From positions 2,514,783 to 2,578,782 of the forward strand of contig JAJEKV010000032.1 of the NCBI GenBank assembly GCA_021234155.1: 64,000 bases of DNA, written 5' to 3'. This DNA is from Isoetes taiwanensis (lineage: Eukaryota; Streptophyta; Lycopodiopsida; Isoetales; Isoetaceae). The position numbers and the translations under genes were made by a program. Below are positions 55,246-64,000 of the stretch, in pieces. Within the stretch, counting starts at the first letter, position 1. Each line of letters starts with the position of its first letter. The notes under the pieces were generated by a model, which did no database searches, had not been told where the DNA came from, and worked only from the letters and a program-made list of their open reading frames with translations.

Positions 55246-56672
55246 ACTTTGATCCATATCCCTCTTATTGCGGATGCATTTCTGGGAGATAAGCAACATT
55301 TTGGCACTTCGTGTTGTGGATTCTTGTTTTCGATTTTGCTTATTTTTTTATGCATGATAGTTCCACTTAATGTTTCTTCATGCTGTGGTTTGATAGCCCC
55401 CTTTTTATGCTCTTTGGTTTTGTGGTGCCATGACAAAGTATGCTAAGACAACTGCAAAGGAATGCAAAAACTATTAGCTCATCTGAGGTTGGGCCTCCTC
55501 ATGATGCAAGAAGCAAGGAAAAGTATTCTCCTAGTGTGTAGAAGAAGATGATTGGATGTTAGTGTCACTTTGAACTCCAGTGGACCAAATGTTGAGCTAT
55601 TGTTGGATGAAAAAATTTGATTACTTGCATTTACAGTGTACCTCCAGTGTAAATAAGATGATTAAGGAATTTCTTGGATGATTAAGGAATTTCTTGGATG
55701 GACAAGTTAAAATCTACTGGCACATACTAATTTGTAATGTGCCACTAATTTGTAATGTGCAAATTGGCAGGTTGAATATGTAGGTCGGAAATTGTATATG
55801 CAAAAATTTCAAAAGCGGCATATTTTGGTGTATCATATCTCAATCACCAAAGTAAAATTAATACGCATTTGAGGTCTAGTACTAAATTTACCCCTGCATG
55901 TGGGCAAAATCCTTTTAGAAAACATGGGGAAACAGGACAAATGGGGCAACAAGGACAAAGTGAAAAAATCATATCTGTATTTCCAAATTTGCCAATCATA
56001 TGTGAAGAGCTTAACCTACTTCTTGTTGGAGAAGAAAATCAATACATTAGCCATGCAGCTAAGTTCTTCTATTAACAGGTTAAGCTTCCATTGCTGGAGA
56101 CATCGATATACACTTATATGTTACACTTAAGCTTCCATTGCTGGAGACATCGATATACACTTATATGTTACACTTCCATGGACGCAATAAAATGGACCGA
56201 CTTGAAAATGTGCATACAAATAAAATTCCCATAAATGTTAAAACTGCTAGACGTACAACGTCAAAATGTTGTCTTCCCTAAATAGATACCTCCTCCAGGG
56301 TGTTGAAGGGTATGGTCAAAGATCTTGACAGTCCCTCTTGACAGTCCCTCTTCACATGGCACACTGATAACCGTACAAAGTAACATGTGAACAAAGTCTT
56401 ACTTTGTACTTGCTGTCTACAGAATCCTGGATTGCAACGGGCAGAAGCAGCATACTCAAATTTCAAAAGCTTTACATAAAGAACTACATAAAAAAGCCTC
56501 ATAGATTATGCCAAATCATGGTCTTAAGGTCTCCATCAATCCAATCCGTCCAAAGATTAGCACGTACCTATGCATCTCCATTCTGCAGTGCTGCATTGCA
56601 CAGGCTTATATCACTAAAGAAATGAGAAGGGAAGGGAGAACCAGGTTTTGAGGATAAGATTAGCTTGTTACA
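55246..56672. other. Spacer with small direct duplications
   Basis: No gene recognised. Direct repeats: a 21-bp unit (GATTAAGGAATTTCTTGGAT) twice near 55660-55700, an 18-bp unit (CTAATTTGTAATGTGC) near 55728-55760, and an almost perfect 47-bp duplication at about 56082-56175 (AAGCTTCCATTGCTGGAGAC...). Confidence 0.5.
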
Positions 56673-57325
56673 GTACTGTCTCTTGAGCTTAATACCTGCC
56701 TGATTACCTTCGGACGCAATCCAAATGTGTGCATTATTACATGCAACAAAACAATTCTAGCCTAAATCAGGTCTGTCCCCTGCTAGAAAGCAATGTCATG
56801 CTGATAAGAACTGTAAGAAGACATGAGCAACCATGTTGAAAAGTCGTTCCTGATCCGTTCTATTCATGATATTATAATTGGGACATGCCCATCAAATCAA
56901 ATAATAATAGAGTACAATTAGCAGCAGCAACCTAAACCATCTTCTTCCAGAATGCACGAGTTCCAGAAGAATTGCTACACCTGTCTTTTGAGCTTAATAC
57001 CTGCCTGATTACCTTTGGAGGCAATCCAAATGTGTGCATTTTTACACCCAACATAACATTTCTGGCCTAAATCTGGTCTGTCCCCTGCTAGAAAGCAACG
57101 CAATGTTGATAAGAACTGTAAGAAGAAAACATGAGCAACGATGTTGAAGAGTCATTTTCCCGATCCGTTCTATTCATGATATTGTAATTGGGACATGCCC
57201 ATCAAATCAAATAAAAATGGCATTCATAACAAATCTGGAATGACACAGAGTACAATTAGCAGCAGCAACCTAAACCATCTTCCAGAGAAATCAAATGCAC
57301 GAGTTCCAGAAGAATTGCTACACTT
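56673..57325 (-). repeat. Tandem duplication of the LRR gene's 3' end (about 315 bp, two copies)
   Basis: The distal copy (56673-56985) repeats the proximal copy (56986-57325) with about 90 percent identity: CTTGAGCTTAATACCTGCCT, GGTCTGTCCCCTGCTAGAAA, GATCCGTTCTATTCATGATA and the last codons of the gene (reverse complement of GCACGAGTTCCAGAAGAATT). In the distal copy a small deletion changes the frame so the C-terminal hydrophobic tail is lost. The proximal copy is attached to the intact reading frame. Confidence 0.85.
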
Positions 57326-58561
57326 GCTCAACGTTTTCAGGCGGGCACCCTTAGGCAGGGACACATTAGAGCATAGGTTTGAATTATCGCTTAAATCCAG
57401 GTTGCATCCCAGTCTGGACAAAAAATCTGCTGGAAAAGGGACAGGACCACTGAGGAGATTTCCACTTAGATTGAGATGGTAAATATTTGGGAGAACACCA
57501 AGTTCTGTAGGAATAGATCCATTTAAAAAATTTCTGTCAAGGGATAACTCACTCAAGTCCATTAACTCCCCCATGGATGGTGGTATGGTACCATAGTAAC
57601 CTGAATTTGAAAGCCTCAACGCAGAAATATTGGCAAGGTTACCCCAAAAGTCTGGCAGTTGCACATTCATTGGATTATCATGAATAATAAGATACTGAAG
57701 ACTACTAAGTTGACTCAAACTGCTTGGAAAGTCACCTGTTAACTGATTTCCACTCATTGCCAGAAATCTGAGATTCCTCAATTTGCCAAAGGTTGCAGGT
57801 ATGCTTCCCTCCAATCTATTATTGCTTAAATCCATTTTCTGCAGAGAAGATAGGTTTCCTAGTGATTCAGGAACATGCCCTTGAAGAAGGTTTGCATTTA
57901 AATCCAATATAGACAAGGATTTCAGCCCCTCCAACTCGCTCGGTATTTCACCGTGCAAATTGTTGTAGCTTAGGTCAAGATTTTGAAGCTTACTCAAGTT
58001 GCCAAGCGTCACAGGAATCCGTCCTTCCAATCCGTTCTGAGCCAAACTTAGCACCTGAAGGTTTTCAAGGCCACCGAGCTCGTCAGGAATTGAACCAACA
58101 AGTGCAGTGTTACCTCTTAAACTCAACATTTGCAGAGTTGGTGCCATCTTCCAAAGTCCTGGAAATATAGTAGTATTGAATCCAACAAAACAGTTTAGAA
58201 TGAAAAGACTCTTCAGATACGAAAGCTTCAAGATGGATGGAGATATGGATGCACTTCTTGTGCATGTAGAATTTGGAGTAGAACCATATTCAATCCTGGT
58301 TACATGCATCAGTCCATCATCGAGTTCTTCATCACATTTAATACCAGGCCAGGGATCATCACTACATGGGTGAGGATATAATCTCCTCCAATCAATGCCA
58401 TTGTTGAGGGCTTCAAGAACCTCAAACAGGGCTTCCAACTCCATGGCATCCATGAAAGGATCTGGTTGATCATAATCAGAATGAATGTGAGCCTCTGTTG
58501 TGAGCACTAGACATGCCAAGATGAAAATGAAAGCCATGTCTATGCATGGACGAAGTTGCAT
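57224..58561 (-). CDS. PII-2/TMM-like leucine-rich-repeat cell-surface protein
   Basis: An intact 445-residue frame starts at the ATG at 58561. The frame is open upstream to 58633, but a splice acceptor (TTTGCAG|AG) at 58571 indicates a 5'-UTR intron, so the nearer ATG is chosen. Layout: signal peptide (MAFIFILACLVLTTEA), an N-terminal cap (ALFEVLEALNNGIDWRRLYP, PCSDDPWPGIKC), about eleven leucine-rich repeats of the plant LxxLxxLxLxxNxLxGxIP type, a C-terminal cap with cysteines (LGCNLDLSDNSNLCS) and a hydrophobic C-terminus (LLLLIVLCVIPDLL) typical of a GPI-anchor signal. The closest family is Arabidopsis PII-2, RLP29 and TMM-like receptor-like proteins. They lack a kinase and act as ligand-binding partners in development or symbiont/microbe perception (established for family members; inferred here). 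Looks functional. Confidence 0.9.
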   Translation of the reverse strand: MQLRPCIDMAFIFILACLVLTTEAHIHSDYDQPDPFMDAMELEALFEVLEALNNGIDWRRLYPHPCSDDPWPGIKCDEELDDGLMHVTRIEYGSTPNSTCTRSASISPSILKLSYLKSLFILNCFVGFNTTIFPGLWKMAPTLQMLSLRGNTALVGSIPDELGGLENLQVLSLAQNGLEGRIPVTLGNLSKLQNLDLSYNNLHGEIPSELEGLKSLSILDLNANLLQGHVPESLGNLSSLQKMDLSNNRLEGSIPATFGKLRNLRFLAMSGNQLTGDFPSSLSQLSSLQYLIIHDNPMNVQLPDFWGNLANISALRLSNSGYYGTIPPSMGELMDLSELSLDRNFLNGSIPTELGVLPNIYHLNLSGNLLSGPVPFPADFLSRLGCNLDLSDNSNLCSNVSLPKGARLKTLSKCSNSSGTRAFDFSGRWFRLLLLIVLCVIPDLL

Positions 58562-58574
58562 TCTGAATACTCTG

Positions 58575-59694
58575 CAAATAGAGAATGTTAGAGTATACAC
58601 TTTTGGTGTGAATTGATGAAGAAAAACATTCATTCTTTTTTACACAGTATAAACTAGAACCTGCCAGTGCCACTTAGCTCCAGACAAAACCAGCAAAAGA
58701 AAAGAATACATGCAAGTGCAGAACAGAGCAAAGAAGGAATGGCAATATATTCAATCCAAGAACAGGGAAGAAGACTGACATTATCAGTCAAAGACACCCA
58801 AACATATAAAGCAAACAAAAGCTATCACAATTGCACAGGAGTTGTCCTTCTTACTAATAGTAGGGTTGTGCTCCTCTGGCATGCTTGGCCATAGCCATAG
58901 AAAGGGAGCTCCTTTCTGCTGCTAATCCGTGTTTCCTGTACGAATGGAATATTTTTCCTCTTTTCTTTGTCCTTCCTTACATGATGTACTGCTACAAAAC
59001 AAGCAAAATATAGTAGCAAGTCTAATCCTAGGGACCAGTAAGTGACTATTCAAGAAGAAAAGGGCAAAGTAACTGAAAACTTATGCATAGATATGGATGG
59101 ATATGCAAAGCTCAAAACGTGGGATTTTTTGCGGCAATGATGACGATTCACGGATTCCGTCTATGCCAGCTGCTTCTGCAAGCTTAACAAGGACAATACT
59201 GCCATGCATTCATTGCATCACCATTCATCAATTTGTATTGTAAAATTGAGCGTATATCACATTATCTATCTCTTACAGCGTCCAAAACATTTTTTCCTTC
59301 TTACCACATCTAAGATCCTAGTACGTCAGAGTACGTTTGTGTTCTGACATATATTTACATGTTATTCATGGGATGGGATTGTAGGGTTGATGGCTGCCAT
59401 TGATTCACTACAGTGCCATGTTAGCCACATCATCGCCGAGTCATCCTTAACAACCTGCCATCCTTAACCTGGCCTTCTAAGTTTTATAGCTGAGATCAGA
59501 TCTGAGCCGTTGATTGTAGTGGGTGACCCGAGCCATTAGTTGCAATGATGTTATCTACGAGTAACACATTGAAACCATTAGTTGCAATGATGTTATCTAC
59601 GAGTGACACATTGAAAACTGCATAAATACCTAGTTTATTATGCCAAATGGCTATAAACACTTAACTTGTTATAGAAACGAGCATTAAGGGTGAA
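58575..59694. other. Probable promoter and 5' UTR of the LRR gene, then spacer
   Basis: The gene's 5'-UTR intron and first exon must lie in the first few hundred bases but could not be delimited. A 42-bp direct duplication lies at 59533-59616 (unit CCATTAGTTGCAATGATGTT...). Otherwise no recognisable features. Confidence 0.45.
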
Positions 59695-60430
59695 GTCTAC
59701 AGTCCCATATCAAATTCTGCTACATGAGACGGGTTTCTTGCCTCTTCAGAGGACGGCCCTTCATTGCCACATTGTCTATTTTTAGAAGATAGTAAATATA
59801 GACGATGCTTGTCTCCCTAACCTAGCTTATATCATGGCAATGGGGCCTCAATGCCTCAAGGCCTGCTGGAGGGAAAAGAGAGCTCAATGGTTGGCTAGAT
59901 GGAATGTGACAGAGCACATGTGTATACATGTGCAAACAGAGGCAGATTGCCATAGCTTGAGGCAATATTTTGACGCTTACTTCTTCAGCAAATTCTGGGA
60001 TGCCAGTGCCCTTGAAAGGGTCAAGACAACACATTACCAACGCGCCACATAAATCCCATATTAAAACGAGATCCGTAATGCTACCTGCATACCCACTTGC
60101 CTATGAAAAGGCGCAGACTCACTCATTGCCTCCATTCGCACAGGGGCACACCATCTTTGAATTGAGACGGGCAGATGGATTAGTGAGCCACGCCAGGACC
60201 TCGTCAATGCTGCCAAACGGGAGTCATTAAGGACGAATCTCATACCCTTCAAACTTTCCCAAAGATATGATCAACTGACGACGCTTATGCCGAAGTTGGT
60301 CGCCCCCGCCACCGCTACATGTGACATTGAGCACGCTTTTAAATGACGGATAAAGCGGGATCATACCTTCTGGAGGTCATGGACATGCAAGATCAGATAT
60401 GTCCTCGGGCACACAATTGACATGTAATAT
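59695..60430 (+). mobile_element. LINE 3' fragment, same family as 1-590
   Basis: VPYQILLHETGFLPLQ near 59705 matches PYQILL...ETGFMPPQ of the first LINE fragment. From 59834 the block CWREKRAQWLARWNV, MCIHVQTEADCHSLRQYF and FWDASALERV matches the block at 381-548 residue for residue at conserved positions. The frame is otherwise open to 60050 and then breaks. No A-tail or target-site duplication was seen. Confidence 0.75.
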
Positions 60431-60479
60431 ATACATATATTTCATGATGATGTATGCCTGTACAGTTTGATAATATTCT

Positions 60480-60690
60480 TATTACTGCCACAGTTTTTCC
60501 CTCGAAAACCCTTTTGGGGAGGGCTTTTTTGTGTTCTTGTGCACAATCCCATTCCAACCTATTCCAAAAAGCCTATTCAAGCCAAGCCCATGCCAAAAGT
60601 ATTCCGACAGTAGCCGGAATCGAACCTCCCCCTCACAGGGTTGAACCCCGCCAAACCCCCCCATGCCAACCACTGAGGGCAGGCATCGTT
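60480..60690 (-). mobile_element. tRNA-derived SINE (minus strand)
   Basis: On the minus strand the head reads GCCCTCAGTGGTTGGCATGG (60680-60661), with an A-box-like core, followed 35 bases later by a B box GGTTCGATTCC (60626-60616). The body, with TTGGCATGGGCTTGGCTTGA and GGGTTTTCGAGGGAAAAACT, extends to about 60480. Reading frames across it (for example IEPPPHRVEPRQTPP) are translations of the tRNA-like head. It is unrelated in sequence to the SINE at 6763. Confidence 0.65.
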
Positions 60691-60769
60691 TATGCTTCTA
60701 AACATCTTTCAATTCTTAATAGCCCCTTAAACTCTTTAATCCCCTTCCATACCATACAACCTCATGGTC

Positions 60770-62600
60770 GCCAGTGAGCCCCTTGCCCGCACCCCCATTT
60801 GAGGGAGACATTCCCCCCGCCCCCCCCACTTGGGAGAACCAGAGGAGGGGCCGGCTAAAAACGGCCTCGGTCAGATAACAAAGACAAGGGAGAAACCTCT
60901 TCCATGAGGAGGGAGGCCCGGGCGAAGGCCCAATCTATGAGATCGACTCGGGAGATGGATGAAGGCACCTCAAGCCCGGCACAGGCGTAGACAAGGGCCA
61001 TGAAACAACTGGAGGAACAGATCGAGAGTAATGTAACCCTGATTGCGGGGATCGGCAAGCAGAGATACAAAGCCCTCAAAGATCCCACGTGCTCAAAAGG
61101 CGCTTAAAATGAAAGGCAACGGGTTACGAGATGGAGACCCAAGATGCAAAGCTTAGAAGACTAAGCCACGAGAGAGGCAATGTGATAAGCTGTGGCCTTG
61201 CCGACTTGCGCGTCGCTGCGGATTCCCTCCTCACCACCATAGAGACTATGGCACGTGATGCTGTGGTGTTGAGCAGATACAAGGGCAACTATTTCCCCGC
61301 CAAGTCAGAAATCGAGGGGTATGCCACCATAATACGAGACGTCCCGAAGCCGCCGAGGCCGCCCAGCAGAGCTAAGAACCCTCAGAGAGTAGGGCCGAGA
61401 CACGTGATCGAGATACAGAGCTCGAAAGCAGCCATTGCCCAGGGAAGGTGGGCCGCCCCCGCCAAGTCCATGAACAACTACGCAAGATCGCATCTAATGA
61501 GTTGGCTGGGCAGCAAGAGATTCCAACAGAGCTAGGCCCCTAACCTGTGCGCCTAGAGGCCGCAACACGCCACGCATTAAGCACACATGCCCCACAACCT
61601 ACGACGATAAACAAAGCAGCATTGCACACCACCGCCATCTCTCGCACACCACACCGCCGGCCCGTGGAGCAGCCCACACACTCCAAATAACGGGCATCAC
61701 CGGCCGATAGCTAATGCCGCCGACCGACTCGAGCAGCAGGAGCAGAGCCCGACGCCATAATGTGGTGGTGCATGGACTCTCCGAGAGGAGGCGGGAGAAG
61801 ATCTCACCAAGCGCATCCAGATGAGATCCTATCTCAATGGCATTCCACACTATAGTGCACATTTCGAAAGCAAGTCGCCTTTGGGACTCAACGCGACGGA
61901 TGATCGCCAAGGCGTTGTCACCTTCCGCGAGGGCGTACATGCGAAAGCGCGTGAGGCCATCCCGCGCCGAGTAGGCAATTGAGGGGGGACCGCTTTGTAT
62001 GTTGACCAGATCTCACTCATTTGAATAGGGAGTCCCGCCCGCAGCAAATGGCTCAAGTCGACGCCCGCCGTCAGCGGGTGCCGCAGCTCGGTTCGAGGCA
62101 AGCTTCGCGATCTTTAGGCGGGCGCCGCCGAGGTTGCCAATGTAAGCGCGCCATCGCCGCTGCCGCCGCCACCCAAAGACTTCTATTGCACCTCCCCGCC
62201 TCGCCGCCTCCAATCGCTTCCTGCGAATCGCCGCCAGACCGCACCACCGCTTCGCAGAACTGGGCAGATCATCGAAGGCCCACATCAAATGCCGCCAAGA
62301 ATAGGAACTGTGCCTCCGGATGGCGTGTTGGAACTATTGAGGCTTCCCCTCGGCAGTAAAGGAGAGAGTCTCAACTCTATTGCACCGGATATGGATCTCA
62401 TTTTCCCTCATGGAAACATGGGAGCATGCAGGCAATGTGACCGCCAAACCTCCCAGGGCTATCCGCATTTCCGGTGTTCAATGAGTGCCCCTGCAGTTTA
62501 GGGCATGGCGGGTTGCCCGCTACTATATCGTGCAACCTTGAGGCACTCGGTCCCCTGCACAAAAACAGCATGTGCACAATCGCTACTTGTGGGTGCGCTG
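60770..62600. other. GC-rich block with open frames on both strands, unassigned
   Basis: GC content is visibly higher than in the surroundings. On the plus strand a 134-residue frame (61131-61535) reads RLSHERGNVISCGLADLRVA and IETMARDAVVLSRYKGNYFP. On the minus strand 61940-61599 reads YALAEGDNALAIIRRVESQR and CTIVWNAIEIGSHLDALGEI. Because the block directly precedes the LINE endonuclease at 62690, the plus-strand frame may be that LINE's ORF1, but no ORF1 motif is recognised. The minus-strand frame is equally protein-like. Unresolved. Confidence 0.35.
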
Positions 62601-64000
62601 CGTAAAGATGACAATGGCAAAAGATTCTCTTCATAGCAAAGATGCTACTTTCCACATGCCGAGCAACTTTTATAACACTCATTCTGGATGTGGATAGATT
62701 GGAGCCCTATGTCGATCTATATGATGACATACTGCAAAGACAAACAGCCAAGGTGGTTGTGTTGTTTGGCGACTTTAATGCACGCACGTGAGCCGAAAGG
62801 TGTTCCAAAATTTGAGCCCCTGGCAGAGGACGTCTTGCAGTTGAATCCTGCAGAGGTGGCTTGGTCAAGGATATCAGATGACAGCCATATCTCGCGCTAT
62901 GGCAGGCAGTTGTTGTTGCTGGGTAGTATCTTGGACCTGGTTATTTGTAATGGGTTGGCACAATGGCCATCTTCCACCACGCGACTTGTAGACGTGGAGA
63001 ACCACGGGCGGCTCCGGTGTGGTGGATTATCTGCTAGTTGAGGAACGGGATCTGCACCTGGTTACCCATTTTTCCATCGGAACAGACACTCGGGACGAGG
63101 AAGTGGACTCGGATCACTGGCCCCTGTTCATGCATCTCCATTGGCAGGCTCCCCGTGCATCTATTGCCTCAACGCACCGGGTGCCCCAGCTGCACCTGGA
63201 CTATGACCGTGCATGGACCTATGCCCAGCTGCTTGAGCATGATCCGGCGGGACTGGCGCAACCCCCCCACACTTCAAGAGCAATCCGCCGGTGACTCACC
63301 CGCTTCGGCCAAAAGGTGAAGGTGCTTTGGGAGAGGCCGCCACGGCGAACCCGGGCACTACCATTCCATTAGCGAGATGGTTTGATGATGAGTGTCGGGA
63401 GCTCAAACGCGCACTCCGGCAAGTCACTGATCCCACCTCTCGCCCACAGGCCGTCAGTCAATACCACTCCTTTCTCAAGAACAAGAAAGCCAGATACCTC
63501 GCAGAGCATCAGCAACAGATGTTTGGTCTCCTGGATCGGCACCCCAGGACATTCTGGAGAAGGGTCTTGAGCAAGCCTGCACAGCCCACAGGGAACATCA
63601 CCTCGGAGCAATGGGTACAGTACTCGCAACAACTTTACGATCCGCTCGGGGGCCGGACACCAGCCCCTTCACATATAGGCATGGCTTTGGTCATCACAGA
63701 GGGGGATGTCAACATGGGCCTACAACGTCTAGATAATGGGAAGGCATCAGATTTGGATGGCATGCAGGCAGAACTTCTGAAATGGGCTGGGCCTCCACTA
63801 GTGCCTGTCCTCATGGCATTGTTCAATAAAGCATTGCGAGAAGGCTTCCCTCCGCAATGGACCACTAGCAGAGTTGTGCCCATATACAAAGCAGGGGACC
63901 CTCAATGCCTGGCCAACTACCGTACTATTATGGTCAGCTCTCTCTTTGCAAAACTGTTGGCTCGCATTCTTGAGCAGCGGCTGACAATATGGGCGGAGGA
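62600..64000 (+). mobile_element. LINE endonuclease and start of reverse transcriptase, cut by window end
   Basis: Endonuclease: LEPYVDLYDDILQRQTAKVV leads to VLFGDFNAR (GDFNAR at 62768-62785), then RYGRQLLLLGSILDLVICNG, VVDYLLVEERDLHLVTHFSI and DSDHWPL (SDHW at 63109-63120). These are the catalytic Asp/Asn and Asp/His pairs of APE-type nucleases that nick the target. Linker sequence follows, then reverse transcriptase block 1 (LDNGKASDLDGMQAELLKW) and block 2 (VVPIYKAGDPQCLANYRTIM) to the window edge. A few frameshifts occur before 63300; the RT part from 63660 is open. It may belong to the same family as the fragments at 1-590 and 59695-60430. Confidence 0.85.

Noticed and set aside
54978-55436. 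Phe/Ser/Pro/Leu-rich frames on the minus strand
   Set aside because: Translation of the complement of the same polypurine tract; no codon structure independent of the repeat.

Overview
This is nuclear DNA from a land plant. Three sequence-level facts support that: GT-AG introns in AT-rich intergenic DNA, a plant-type SUF4 zinc-finger gene, and a transposon mix of CACTA, Ty3/gypsy, L1-type LINEs with DUF4283-like ORF1, and tRNA-derived SINEs. A non-seed vascular plant such as a fern or lycophyte is my best guess, but that is inference. Most of the window is repeat-derived, and host genes lie as islands between mobile elements.

Region by region. 1-590 is the 3' end of a LINE. 886-4647 is an internally deleted LINE with a 14-bp target-site duplication (TSD). 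5205-5858 is an intact secreted bulb-type lectin gene. 6763-7019 is a tRNA-derived SINE. 8495-~20500 is one large CACTA (En/Spm) element with a CACTA terminus, a 103-bp palindromic subterminal array, a possible cargo exon, a SET-domain reading frame and a TNP2 transposase. It is interrupted by a LINE at 9839-15136 that has the head-to-head structure expected of twin priming and a perfect 22-bp TSD. 21372-32436 is a complete but coding-degenerate Ty3/gypsy element with 5-bp TSD, two LTRs, gag-PR-RT-RH-INT order, an extra ~3 kb coding region before the polypurine tract, and a short intact antisense ORF with a TATA box. 33221-33556 is a 5'-truncated LINE with a 17-bp TSD.

The second half is more host-like. 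37331-39569 is a seven-exon SUF4/BuGZ-type zinc-finger gene. 45142-46382 (minus) is a multi-exon right-handed beta-helix gene. 47090-47876 (minus) is a frameshifted nucleotide pyrophosphatase/phosphodiesterase (NPP) pseudogene. 50358-51535 holds an unrecognised ORF pair built on internal repeats. 52040-53780 is a decayed transposase-like gene. 57224-58561 (minus) is an intact PII-2/TMM-like leucine-rich-repeat surface protein whose 3' end is tandemly duplicated. From 59695 the window returns to LINE and SINE debris and ends inside a LINE whose endonuclease and start of reverse transcriptase are readable.

The host genes show no operon-like relation. What the layout does record is nested insertion: CACTA first, then the LINE inside it, and independently the gypsy element in DNA to its right. 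The most unusual items are the SET domain inside the CACTA element and the antisense ORF plus post-integrase region of the gypsy element. No novel defence-like or enzymatic system was found.
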